A stretch of 64,000 bases of DNA. Source: Paguma larvata. Its lineage: Eukaryota; Chordata; Mammalia; Carnivora; Viverridae. A model generated the notes under the pieces. It worked only from the letters and a program-made list of their open reading frames with translations, was not told the origin of the DNA and made no database searches. The position numbers were made by a program, and so were the translations under genes. Where the stretch lies: contig CM057826.1 in the NCBI GenBank assembly GCA_030068075.1, forward strand, positions 52,161,116 through 52,225,115, in the 5' to 3' direction. Shown in pieces: positions 1 through 11,106 of the stretch; position 1 is the stretch's first letter; each line of letters begins with the position of its first letter.

Positions 1-2625
1 GCTTCCTGTCTTACATTTAGGTCTTTCATCCATTTTGAGTTTTTTGTGTATGGTGTAAGAAAGTGGTCCAGGATCATTTTTCAGCATGTCACTGTCCAGT
101 TTTCCCAGCACCATTTGCTGAAGAGACTATCTTTATTCCATTGGCTATTCTTTCCTGCTTTGTCAAAGATTAGTTGGCCATACATTTGTGGGTCCTTATC
201 TGGATTTTCTATTCTGTTCCACTGATCTAAGTGCCTGTCATTGTACCATACTGTCTTGATGATTACAGCTTTGTAATACAGCTTGAAGTCCAGGATTGTG
301 ATGCCTCCTGCTTTGGTTTCTTTTTCTGGATTGCTTTCATTATTTGCGGTCTTTTGCGGTTCTTTACAAATTCTAGGATTGTTTGTTCTAGCTCTGTGAA
401 GAATGCTGGTGTTATTTTGATAGGGATTGCATTGAATGTATAGATTGCTTTGGGTTGTATCAACATTTTAACAATATTTGTTCTTCTAATCCATTTGCAT
501 GGAATATTTTTCCATTTTTTTGTGTCTTCTTTGTTTCTTTCATAAGCTTTCTATAGTGTTCAGTGTATATGTTTTTCACCTCTTTGGTTAGGTTTATTCT
601 TAGGTATTTATGGTTTCCAGTGCAGTTGTAAATGGGATTGATTCCTTGAATTCTTTCTGTTGCTTCATTACTGGTGTATAGGAATGCAACCAATTTCTGT
701 GTGTTGATTTTATATCCTGCGATTTTGATGATTTCATGGATCAGTTTTAGCAGTTTTTTGGTGGAATATTTTGGGTTTTCCTTATAGAGTATCATGTCAT
801 CTGCAAAGAGTTAGTTTGACTTCCTCCTTGCTGATTTGGATTCCTTATATTCCTTTGTGTTGTCTGATTGCTAAGGCTAAGATTTCCAATACTATGTTGA
901 ATAACAGTGGCAAAAGTGGACATCCCTGTCGTATTCCTGACCTTAGGGGGAGAGTGCTCAGTTTTTCCCCATTGAGGATGAAATTAGCAGTGGGTTTTTC
1001 ATATATGGCTTTTATGATCTTGAGGTATGATCCTTCTATCCCTACTTTCTTGAGGGTTTTTATCAAGAAAGGATGCAGTATTTCGTGAAATGCTTTTTCT
1101 GCATCTATTGAGAGAATCGTGTGGTTCTTGTCCTTTCTTTTATTGACATGATGGATCACATTGATTATTTTGCAAATATCGAATCAGCCCTGCATCCCAG
1201 GTATAAATGCCACTTGGTCGTGGTGAATAATTCTTTGAATGTATTGTTGGACCTGTTGCATCCATGTTCATCAGAGAAATTGGTCTGTAGTTCTCCTTTT
1301 CAATGGGGTCTTTGGTTTTGGAATTAAAGTAATGCTGGCTTCATAAAATGAGTTTGGAAGTTTTCCTTCCATTTGTATTTTTTGGAACAGCTTCAAGATA
1401 ATAGGTGTTAACTCTTCTTTAAATGTTTAGTAGAATTCCCCTGGAAAGCCATCTGGCACTGGACTCTAGTTTTTTTGGGAGATTTTTGATTACTAATTTG
1501 ATTTCTTTACTGGTTATGGGTCTGTTCAAATTTTCTATTTCTACTGGTTTCAGTTTTGGTAGTTTATACGTTTCTAGGAATTTGTCCATTTCTTCCAGAT
1601 TGCCCAATTTATTGGCATATAATTGCTCATAATATTCTATTATTGTTTGTATTTCTGCAGTGCTCGTTGTGATCTCCCCTCTTTTATTCTTGATTTTATT
1701 TATTTGGGTCCTTTTTCTTTTTGATCAAACTGGCTAGGGGTTTGTCAGTTTTGTTAATTCTTTCAAAGAATCAGTTCCTGGTTTCATTGATCTGTTCTAT
1801 TCTTTTTGTTGTTGTTGTTTGTTTTTTTTTTGGTTTTGGTAGCCTTGATTTCTGCCCTAATCTTTATTAGTTTCCGTCTTCTGCTGGTTTGGGTTTCATT
1901 TGCTATTCTTTTTCCAGGTTATTAGGATGTAAGGTTAGGTTGTGTATCTGAGACCTGTCTTCCTTCTTTAGGAAGGCCTGGATTGCAGTGTACTTTCCCC
2001 TTAGGACCACCTTTGTTGCGTCCCAGAGGTTTTAGGGCTGTGGTCTTATCATTCTCATTGACTTCCATGTACTTTTTAATTTCCTCTTTAACCTCTTGGT
2101 TAGCCCATTCATTCTTTAGTAGGATGTCTTTAGTTTCCAAGTATTTGTTGCCTTTCCAAATTTTTCCTTGTGGTTGATTTCAAGTTTCAGTGCATTGTGG
2201 TCTGAAAATATGCACAGTATGATCGTGATCTTTTTGTACTTCTTGTGGGCTTATTTGTGTCTCAGCGTGTGATCTATTCTGGAGAATGTTCCATGTGCAC
2301 TCAAGAAGAATATGTATTCTGCTGCTTTAGGATGAAATGTTCTGAATATATCTGTTAAGTCCATCTGGTCCAGTGTGTCATTCAAAGCCATTGTTTCCTT
2401 GTTGATTTTCTGTTTAGATGATCTGTCCATTGCTGTAAATGGGGTGTTGAAGTCCCCTACTACTATGGTATTATTATCAATAATATTATCTGTATGTTTC
2501 TGATTAATTGATGTATATATTTGTGTGCTTTTGCATTTGGAGTATAAATATTTATAATTGTTAGATCTTCTTAGTGGATGGACCCGTAAATTAATATAAT
2601 ACCCTTCTTCATCTCTTGTTACAGT
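1..2625 (-). pseudogene. L1 ORF2 remnant (endonuclease C-half and reverse transcriptase)
   Basis: ORF2 encodes the endonuclease/reverse transcriptase of L1. The minus strand shows the endonuclease motif GDFNTPF (near 2440) and the SRIDH motif (near 2280). Further on it shows the RT fingers/palm ([13 protein letters not shown] near 1090, [15 protein letters not shown] near 920) and the FADD catalytic box at 796-807. The N-terminal endonuclease residues are lost at the ORF1/ORF2 junction. Frameshifts split the frame; one lies a few bases before FADD, where the sequence is 2 bp shorter than the usual carnivore form. The thumb and C-terminal zinc-knuckle region lie partly outside the window. Confidence 0.9.
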
Positions 2626-2995
2626 CTTTATTTTGTTCTCTAATTCTTGTATCATGCTCTTTTGACTTAGTCTCGCTTTTTTTTCTGCTATATTCATTTC
2701 CATTAGTTTGTCCTCAGTATTCCTTTTTTGCTGCTCTGCTTCATCTATTTTGCCCCTGTGGCATCCATTAGAGATTGCATCTCAGTTATAGTACTTTTAA
2801 TTTCTTCCTGACTAAATTTTACTTTTTTTCTCCTCAGAAAGGAATTCTATGCTATTTTCAACCCCAGCTAGTATTTTTATTATTGTGATTCCAAATTCTA
2901 GTTCAGATATCTTGCTTGTATCTGTGTTGATTATGTCGCTGGCTCTAATTTCTTTCTGATCTTTCTTTTGGAGTGAATTCCTTCATTTCTTCATT
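2625..2995 (-). pseudogene. L1 ORF1 fragment
   Basis: On the minus strand this segment resembles the start and coiled-coil part of L1 ORF1, the RNA-binding chaperone that coats L1 RNA. Short readable stretches such as FSQEEIKSTITEMQSLMDA can be followed only by shifting frame. The RNA-recognition and C-terminal domains are absent because the sequence jumps into ORF2 near 2625. It is a dead fragment. Confidence 0.7.
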
Positions 2996-2999
2996 TCGA

Positions 3000-4662
3000 A
3001 GGAAGAGAAGGAATTAAGAAATAAAAAACATAAAAATTAAAAACTTAAAAACAATATAGTAAAATCAAATACAGTATGCTAAATCCTGTGTGTGTTTTGG
3101 TCTAGTTGTTGAAAGAAACTTGATGGATTAGAGAAAAAAGGGAAAGAAAAGAAAAAAAAGGAAAGCGTTTTAATATTTGAAAGAAATGAATACAATAAAA
3201 TAGAATAAAATGAAATGATGAATGTAAAATAGAATTTAAAAAATGTACAAAATGTACAAAACATAATAGAAAAAATTTAAATAAAAATCTATTTATAGAA
3301 ATGGAAAATAAAAATAATTTTTTTATCTTTCTGTATTCAATAATAAGAAAATAAAAAGAAAAATGGAATAGATGCAACACCAAACAGAATGAAATATGAT
3401 TGAAATTACATACAGTTTCCCCTGGATGTCAAACTATGAATTGCTTTATTGTCTGTAGACTAAACAGGAAGAGAGACTTTTGTTCCTGAAAAGCACAGTT
3501 GGCCTGGTTGGCCAGGGCTTAGTGTAATGGCTCCGTTCTCCACTATATGGTGCTGCTTAGCTTACCGAGGTGGATCGTTGTGGCACATGTAGGCATGTAT
3601 GCGCATGGGCGAGAGGGGTGACAGTGGCATCTCCCAGCTAGCCAGTCTCTAGTATCAGATCTCTGTGCTCTCCCTGACTGGCAAACAAGCACCCCTCCTT
3701 TGTTTTTGGCTTCCATCCACTCGCTGCTTCTACACTGTCTGTGACCAAGCCATCAGGATGCCAGGTGGCACCTCCCTCCTAAGTTCTGTCTCAGGCTGTT
3801 TCTTGACCAACCCTTCACTTCAGAGGGACTGCAGCTTTGACCAGTTTAGACCCTCTGAGGGAGAATCTCACCAAGCAATGGCTGGGTTCTCTCTTAATCC
3901 TCTAGGAACATTCTCGCAACCATGTTGCTGCAGATGCCCAGAGGCTGCACCCGGGCACCAGCCCTCCCCAGAAAAAGTTCGCATGATCATGTAGTGGCAG
4001 CGTTTAAGGGATTATGGTAAATCACAACACACATCTGGCACCAGGCTTCACCGTTAATGTCCTTGTTCCAGCACCAGTGAATGTGGCTGCTCTCTGGGGT
4101 CAGCTGGGACCTCTGGCTGTGCAGAGGCCCCACAGCCTCTACCAAATGTCCTCCCAGCAGGGGAACCGCCTCTCCCCTTGTGACCTGAGGACCCCTCGGA
4201 TCTTGCTCTCGCTCCTGGGGATTTGCCCTTCCCACCAGAGCACTGCTAGTATTAAGCTGCAGAGTTTCAGACTATGTGCGCCCCGTTTATAGTCTTAATG
4301 GAATTTAAACCCTCTCCTTTCCCTTTATCACTTTTTTTGTTCAGTTTCTTGCGGCTCTTCCCACTCTTCCTCTTTCTCAAGCTCCTTTCAGGGCGAGGGG
4401 CTGCTTTTCCTATACTCTTCCCATCTCCCTCCTCTCTCTACAAGCAAAAGCAGCTCCCTGCCCTCTGCAGCTTCTTTCTCTCACAGTTCACCTCTGTGCA
4501 TGTACCCTGTCAAGTTCTGTGGTTCAGGTTGTACAGATTGTTGTGTTAATCTTCAAATCAGTTATCTAGGTTTCCAAGGTGGTTTAGGGCTGATCTGGCT
4601 GTATTTCAGGGGTGAGAGACACAAGAAAAACTTCTATGCTTATCTGTCATCTTGGCCCCTCC
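3000..4662 (-). promoter_or_regulatory. L1 5' UTR (ancestral internal promoter region)
   Basis: This is the roughly 1.66-kb untranslated leader of the antisense L1. The part from about 3420 to 4662 is GC-richer than the rest of the window. The part from 3000 to 3400 is strongly purine- and A-rich on the plus strand. In L1 elements this leader carries the internal RNA polymerase II promoter, so transcription would run toward decreasing coordinates. That role is family knowledge; activity of this copy cannot be judged from sequence. Confidence 0.7.
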
Positions 4663-5463
4663 TTATTTTTCTTATTTTTAATTGATCTACTAGATAATTT
4701 GTCAAAGTATTAATAGCAATATTGTATTGGATTATCTACTTATGTGTGCTTATATATAAGTAAAGTGAACAACAGCAATGATACAAGGGATAGTGGGAGG
4801 GAAGAATTAAGATCATTTGTTGTTATGAAGTACTTACACTAACTTGTGAAGAGGTATAGTGTTATTTGAAAATGGACTTGGATTTGTTGTAAATGTGTAT
4901 TGCAAACTCTAGAGGAAACTCTTAAAAAAGTAAAAAAAGAGTATAATTGCTATGCTAACAAGGAGAGAAAATGGAATCCTATAAAATGCTCTGTTAAAAT
5001 GACAAAAGGCAGAAAATAGGAACAAAGAACAAGGACAATGAATAGAAAACAGTAGCAAATATGATAAATGTTAATCAAACTATACCAATAATCACTTTGA
5101 ACATCTGAATGCATGGATTAAAAGCCATAGAATTTCAGAGTATCACTTTATACCTGTAGAATGGCTAGATACAAAATGACAAGAAATAACAAGCAGTGGT
5201 AAGGATGTGGGGGTAAGAAGGAATCATTGTGCACTGTTGATGGGAGTGCAGATTGGTGCAGCCACTCTGGAAAATAGCATGGGCTTCCTTAAAAAGATTA
5301 AAAATGGAATTATCATATAATCCAGTAATTCCAGTTCTGTATGTTTACTAATTCAAAAAGGTATATGCACCACTCTGTTTACCACAGCATTACTTAGAAT
5401 AATAACTAAGACGTGGAGGCAACCCAACTGTCCATTAGTAGATGAATGGATAAAGAAGATATG

Positions 5464-5496
5464 GTGTGTGTACACACACGCACACACACACACACC
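5464..5496. repeat. (CA)n microsatellite inside L1
   Basis: TG then CA dinucleotide run replacing the short region of L1 ORF2 that normally follows the ATGGTG motif. Confidence 0.85.
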
Positions 5497-5527
5497 GAAA
5501 TATTCAGCCATAAGAAGAATGAATCCT

Positions 5528-5984
5528 TGTGGGGAAATAGGTTCTACTTACATAAATGGGTTAGAAAAAAGGCTTAGTGTGAAAGCTGCCATCACGGGGT
5601 GAGGGCACGTGAGGTTATCTAGCAAGGTATTGTAATGGGATCATGAGTAACTTGTTATATAACTTGTAGCAAATTACTTTCTATCTGATGCCAGTATACT
5701 ATTGTACTTTGATCACAAACTCCACTTGTGCCCCCCCAAGACCCTTTGCTTCTTACACGCACAAGTTAATGATTACTGTTTGATTGTTTTCTCCATGTTT
5801 ACATGTATAAGATCTTGTTTTCACATTCACCACGTGGGTAATATCTTGTGAACTTAATAAAAACAGTGACGAAATCCCTGTTCAGGGCCCTTGTCTCTCC
5901 CCGGGACATTAGCCTCTCCTGTATTCACTTCTGAGTCTACTCTCTTGCTGGACAAGAGAGAGCTCAGACTCATAGTCTGTGACA
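5528..5984 (+). mobile_element. Solo LTR, class II (ERVK-like) endogenous retrovirus
   Basis: A 457-bp block that starts TG and ends CA splits otherwise continuous L1 ORF2 sequence. It contains an AATAAA polyadenylation signal at 5856-5861, about 130 bp before its end, followed by a short C/T-rich U5-like segment with an inverted ctcttgctgg/acaagagag region. The flanking hexamers AATCCT (5522-5527) and AGTCAT (5985-5990) agree at 4 of 6 positions, which fits a decayed 6-bp target duplication as made by class II retroviruses. No internal genes are present, so it is a solo LTR left by recombination. The class assignment is inference from end features. Confidence 0.65.
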
Positions 5985-7705
5985 AGTCATGCCCTTTGCA
6001 AAAACATGGATGCATCTAGAAGGTATAATGCTAGGTGACATAACTCAGAGAAAGATAGATACCATATGGTTTCACTCATGTGTAATTTAAGAAACAAAAC
6101 AAAGAAAGAAAGGAACAAAAAGCCCCCACAAACTTTTAAATACAGAGAGCAAAACTGGTAGTTTCCGGAGGAGAAGTGGGTGTAATAAAGAGAGTTAAGA
6201 GTACATTTATCATGATGAGCATTGAGTAATGTATAGGAATGTTGAACCATTATATTATATATACAAAACTAATACAACACTGTAAATTAATTACACTACA
6301 ATAAAAAATAAATACAGGACTGTAAATTACACTTCAATAAAAAGATAAATACAGGACAGAATGTCAGAGTAAATAAAAAAAAAGATTTTTTTGTGTGTGC
6401 AAGAAGCAAATATGTGTCATATAAAATAAATTCACTTTAAAAATCAATACACAAATAGATTCGAAGTAAATGGATGGAGAAAGATACATATACCATGCTA
6501 ACTTTGATTGAAAGAAAGAGAGAGTAGCTATCTTATTTTCAGACAGAGAAGACTTCTGAACAAAGAAATTTATCAGGGATAAAGATAGGCATTACATGAT
6601 GATAATGGGGTAATTCTCCAAGAAGACATAACAGTTCTTAATGTGTTTGCACGTAACAATAGAGTGTCAAAATGAGGCAAAAACCGAGATGACTGTAAGG
6701 AAAAGTAGATGAAACCACGATTATATTTGGAGACTTTAACATCCTTCAATCAGAAATGGACAGGTCCAGCAAGCAGAAAATCAGTAAGGACATAGTTGAA
6801 CTCAACAATATCATAAGTAACTGAATATAATCGACACGTATTGAGTATTTCATCCATCAGCAGCAGACTACACATTCTTCTCAAGCTCATATGGAACATT
6901 AACCAAGAAAGACCACATTTAGTGTCATAAAGCACACCTTAAATTTTAAAAAGTAGAAAATGTATGTGTCTTTTCAGACTGCAGTAGAATTGAAATAGAA
7001 ATCAATAACAGAAAGATAGCTGGAAAATCTCAAAACACTGGAAATGAAACAAAACACTTTTAAGACATAGGTCAAAGAGAAGTCTCAAGTGAACATAAAA
7101 AAATATATTTTGAAACAATGAAATACAACATCAAAATTTGTGGGGTGTAGTTAAAGTAATACTTGGACTGAAATTTAGAGCATCGAATGCATATATTGAA
7201 AAGATGAAAGATCAAGAATCATTAATCCAAGCCTCCACCTTTGGAAACTAGAAAAAGAATATCAAATTAAATCAACAGAAAGCAGAAGAAAAGACATAAT
7301 AAAAATTTGAGCATAGATCAATGAAATTAAAAGCAGAAAGTTGTTTAGAAAATTAACAAAACCAAAATCTGTTTCTTTGAAAAGATTAATAAAATTTATA
7401 AGCTTCTAGTGAGGTTAACTAAGAAAAGAAATAGCATAAATTACTAATAATTGAAATAAAATAAGAAATAGTACAAATTACTAATATTAGAAAAAAAAAG
7501 AAATTAAATTTAATTTAATAGTAATTAAATACATTGTATTAAAATAATATAATTACTAAAGATCTTAAAGTCATTGATAGGATACTAAAGGAATATAATG
7601 AATGACTTTCTTCCTACAAATTCAGTAACATAGATGAAATGGACCAATTCCTTAAAATACAATCTGCCAAAACTCACACAAGAAGAAATAGACAATGTGA
7701 ATAAT

Positions 7706-7748
7706 TCTCTCTCTCTCTCTCTCTTTCTGTCTGTCTGTCTCTCTCTCT
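7706..7748. repeat. (CT)n/(CTGT)n microsatellite inside L1M ORF2
   Basis: About 43 bp of CT repeats with a central CTGT block. It sits where the ORF2 linker continues on both sides, so it grew inside the old L1. Confidence 0.9.
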
Positions 7749-8804
7749 AATATATAAAAGAAATTGAGTCAATAATGAATAACTTTCCAAAATGGCCTGA
7801 GGGCCAGACTGGCTCACTGTTCTACTAATTTTTAAGGCAGAAATCTTACCAATTCTCTACAATCTCTTTCAGAAGATAGAAGCAGAGAACATACTGCCTA
7901 ACTCATTCAATGAGGCCAGCGTTACTCTAATACCCAAACCATATAAAGACTTTACAAGAAAGGGAATTACAGAGCAATATCTCTCATGAACATAAATGCA
8001 AGAATCCTCAACAAAATATCAATAAATTGAGCAATCTGTAAACAGAAATTCAACAACATATAAAAAGAAATCTATACATCAAGACCAAGTGAGTTTTTTC
8101 TTAGATATGCAAGGCTGGTTCAGCATTCATAAATCAGTTTAATGTAATCTGTCCCATCAACATGCTGAAGAAGAAAAATCATATGATCATATGAACAGAT
8201 ACAGAGAAAGCATTTGACAAAATCCACCATCCATTCATGATAAAAACTCTTAGTAAACTAGGTGTAGAGGGTAACTTCCTCAACTTGATAAAGAACATCT
8301 GTAAAAACCTACACCTAACATCATACTTAACAGTGAGAAACTAGAAGCTTTCTCTTGACTGTTTCCTCCTATCAGTTCTTTTCCATGACAAGCTGGAAAT
8401 CCTAGCTAATGCAATACAAGGAAAAGAAAAGTCATATGGTTTGGAGAGGAAGAAATAAAGAGTAATGATAACTTGTGGTGTGATTTTGACAGAAATCTTG
8501 ATTATTTTAAAGCTATAAAGGATATTTGGGGCAAATCGGAAACATTTGAATGTGGAGTTTTTATTAAATATTATCAAAATTAAATTTCTTGGTTATGATT
8601 ATGGTCTTATGGTTATATAAGAGATATTTGCTGAAGTATGTAGAGGTAAAGTGTTTTTGTATTTGCAAATTCACAATTTCAACAAAAAACATGTGCTTAG
8701 TGATATATAAATATGAATTAATTAATTTTATTTTCCATTGTAGGAAAGATTAGTAAAAGTGATAATATTAAAAATACACTGAGACATGTGAAGACAAATT
8801 CATA

Positions 8805-9075
8805 CACTACTCATTGAAATAGAAATTGATACCACTTCCTGTGAAGCAATTTTATTAATATTTTAAAGTCTCAAAATATATGTACATATATTAACATAGC
8901 ATTACTACTTCTACAAATTTATTCTATTAAAATAATCAGAAAACAATACAGAGATATACATAAGAAAGGCTATTCTTTGAATAGGAATGAAATATGATGA
9001 AAATTATGAAAATAAGATGATAATGAAATTTTCATTATAATGAAAATGAAAGGAGAAAACCTAAATTTCACCAGT
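8805..9075 (+). mobile_element. L1M fragment, degenerate (ORF2 C-terminal part)
   Basis: Weak match to the L1M segment around the TTCTACTTCTA...TTATTCTA...ATAATCAGA motif (8905-8940). Heavily decayed, and its 3' limit is unclear. It may be a separate copy from the L1M that ends near 8690. Confidence 0.5.
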
Positions 9076-10285
9076 GATGGGTTGACTTTCCTGAAGTTTC
9101 CAGGGTTGGCATGTATATTGGTCCTTACCAATCAGAGCATTTTATCTTTCCACTTGCAGTGATTGGTTCAGGATTGGATACATGTTCCTACCACAATAAA
9201 TCTAAGACTTCTGCTGAAGTGTTCAGCTAACATTATACTTAACAGTGAGAACCTGAAAGACTGTAACCCAGAATTTGCAGGAATACATAATAGAGCCTTT
9301 TTTGAGAATAAAGCCAATATATAAGAAAATAAATTTAAGATATGGAGGAAGGTCATTTAGGGACCTGGTCATTCAGGGATCTGGTTCTATCTATAATTAA
9401 AACTCAAGACTTTTAAATTAAATTACTACTTTTTTTTGTTGTTTGTTTTTGTTTTGCTTTTTTCCTCCAAATCCAATTTGAGTTGCATTTTCTGTCACTT
9501 GGGACAGAAATCATTCTGAACAACTCCGTATTCTTAGACATGAGAATTAGAAATGTGCAAACATAAAGGATATGCGAACATTCCTTATGTTGGAAGTACG
9601 GACCTATTATTTGTATTTGCAGTCAGAAATGAAAGTTGCTATTAAATATAGTTTTTTTAATTAGCATAATCATATCGTACTGCTTTTCAGTTTTATTTTT
9701 AATCTCTGTTTCTCTACAGTAATTTTCGATTCAACTCTTCAACTGGATGCAGCCTAAAAAAGGAGACAGTAAGTATTCACAGGATGCTCTTTTTGTTTGC
9801 CTCACAGATATCACCAAGCTTGTCTGTATTACAGTGATTCACTTTTCTGTTCCCTACTGAGTCACTTTCAGGCGTGGAGGGTAGCAATATAAGTTGTAAT
9901 TCACATTGTAAATGGAGTGAGGATGGTTCCAGTGAAACTAAGATGAAAATAAGTATTTCTTGTGTGTGGAGATAGAGGTCGGCATCTGAAGTATTGGGAC
10001 TCTCAGAATAATTTTTTTCAATAGTTTCAGATGTTTTCAGTAGGTTCCTCCTGCAGGTATGCAATACCTAAAGTATAAGCTGATTTCTTCAACTCTTGGT
10101 CCCTCTTAAACTAAATTAATCATCCTATGAAATTGTAACATTAAAAACAAAATGAAGTACCATATACCTTTGAAATTAGAGTCATGATTTTCAAACTTGT
10201 TTCTTGCACTTGTGCTTCAGGCATTCCACAGCGTTTTACCTTTTCTGTTGACTTAAAAAACGTATTTTTATTATTTTATTGGGTT
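9076..10285. other. Mostly unassigned AT-rich DNA
   Basis: No gene seen. 9105-9190 contains a paired ACCAATCAGAG / GTGATTGGTTCAGG motif as found in some old LTR-type repeats. 9430-9475 is T-rich. A weak splice-flanked segment at 9720-9768 is reported separately as a finding. Confidence 0.5.
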
Positions 10286-10442
10286 GAATGGTGTCCCCAC
10301 CAAAAAGCTCAAACAAACAACCAACAAAACAAAGCAATTTGAGACTTTTGGCTGCCAGGAATATCAGAGCGTTAAGTTTTATTGTTTTAAACAGCATAGT
10401 TTGTGATAATTTGTTAATGGTAGCCACAGAAGCTAATACAAG
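10286..10442 (+). mobile_element. MLT1-type MaLR LTR, degenerate
   Basis: It begins with a GTTGAATGGTGTCCCC-like start and ends with the typical run TTTTATTGTTTTAAAC...TTGTTAATGGTAGCCACAGAAGC...AATACA. The centre is largely deleted. Confidence 0.6.
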
Positions 10443-10849
10443 TATGTCTTAAAACTTAATTAAAATAAATTCTTAAAGCACTTTCATAAGTAATCTGCCA
10501 AATCTGAACACACTGGAGATCACTAGTATGTTGTTACTTTCAGGGAATCTCATTTTTGTGCAGAAATTAGGTATCTTACCTTTTATAGTTGGTAATACTA
10601 TCCTGAGATTTCAGTGTAAGGTCTTAAAATAGTGTTACGATGCAGTGAATCAAATTGTTTAGTTAGGACTCTTTGAGATATAAATACAACAAATTTAGAA
10701 AGAGAGATGGAAAAAATAATTCATTGGTTTATAAAACTTAAAGTTTCTGGAAGTAGTATGCTTGATTCAGGAACTCTAACATAGGCTTAGAATAAAATTC
10801 AGAGTCCTTTCTATGAACTAAAAGGTCTTATGATATCTGATATTTTTCC
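10443..10849. other. Unassigned AT-rich DNA
   Basis: No gene, RNA or repeat family recognised here. Confidence 0.5.
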
Positions 10850-11100
10850 AGTTTCTTCCTATTTACTCACCTCATTTCTTTCTACTCCTCATTTTATCTA
10901 CATGACTGCAGCTTCAGTGAACTTCATGAAGTTTCTAGAATAGTTTGTCTGTTTGTTTCAATCTTTTGGTTTTCTTATCCATATCATTTTGACCTCAGTT
11001 TAAATGCCACTTCTTCAGTGAGCTTTTCTTATCCATATCATTTTGACCTCAGTTTAAATGCCACTTCTTCAGTGAGCTTCTTTGGCTACCCTGTATAAAT
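10850..11100 (+). mobile_element. L2 LINE 3' fragment with internal tandem duplication
   Basis: The wording matches the L2 3' region (lowercase consensus idea: 'aaatgccacttcttcagtgagcct', then 'ttggctaccctgt'). A 54-bp unit inside it is present twice, head to tail. Confidence 0.6.
10970..11077. repeat. Perfect 54-bp tandem duplication
   Basis: Copies at 10970-11023 and 11024-11077 are identical as far as I can read. Both start TTTTCTTATCC and end TTCAGTGAGC. Confidence 0.95.
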
Positions 11101-11106
11101 AGACTA

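Larger units (their letters stand above)
1..4662 (-). mobile_element. Carnivore L1 LINE, 5'-complete, internally deleted, 3' end outside window
   Basis: Read on the minus strand this is an L1 retrotransposon. Its 5' end lies at about 4662, where the minus strand begins GGAGGGGCCAAGATGACAGA, the usual start of carnivore L1 5' UTRs. The order is then a GC-richer 5' UTR (about 4662-3400), an A/T-rich UTR stretch (about 3400-3000), a piece of ORF1 (about 2995-2625), and ORF2 from the middle of the endonuclease domain through the reverse transcriptase to the window edge. About the second half of ORF1 and the start of ORF2 are missing. Many frameshifts and stops make it non-autonomous. The 3' UTR and poly-A lie beyond base 1, so its target-site duplication cannot be checked. 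Confidence 0.93.
5143..6357 (+). mobile_element. 5'-truncated L1 3' end inserted in the older L1M
   Basis: This is ORF2 C-terminal coding sequence (about 5143-5527 and 5985-6060) followed by 3' UTR and an imperfect A-rich end near 6300-6357. It is flanked by a target-site duplication: AGAATTTCAGAGTA at 5129-5142 and AGAATGTCAGAGTA at 6358-6371, 14 bp with one mismatch. The duplicated bases belong to the host L1M. It is interrupted by an LTR at 5528-5984 and carries a CA repeat at 5464-5496. The tail region contains a partial duplication of about 55 bp (6290-6357). Confidence 0.85.
4830..8690 (+). mobile_element. Old L1M LINE, plus strand, interrupted at 5129-6371
   Basis: An ancient L1 runs through 4830-5128, is interrupted, and resumes at 6358. 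The two arms are contiguous in the L1M consensus as I know it: the left arm stops inside the segment just upstream of the ORF2 endonuclease, and the right arm continues there. 6430-7000 matches the endonuclease (genomic wording of the GDFN and DRSS motifs near 6730-6760). 7000-8450 matches the linker and the first half of the reverse transcriptase, including the region of the AEKAFDKI motif near 8200. The RT C-terminus is missing; 8490-8690 looks like L1M 3' UTR. Stops and indels are dense. Confidence 0.82.

Noticed and set aside
3665..4292. Several 80-109 codon frames in GC-richer DNA
   Set aside because: They lie in the antisense L1 5' UTR, and the higher GC of that leader explains the lack of stops.
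4273..4470. Pyrimidine-rich part of the L1 leader as a separate simple repeat
   Set aside because: It is part of the carnivore L1 5' UTR as normally found.
10970..11077. Direct repeats considered as a CRISPR array
   Set aside because: Only two adjoining copies without spacers, in a mammalian genome inside an L2 element.
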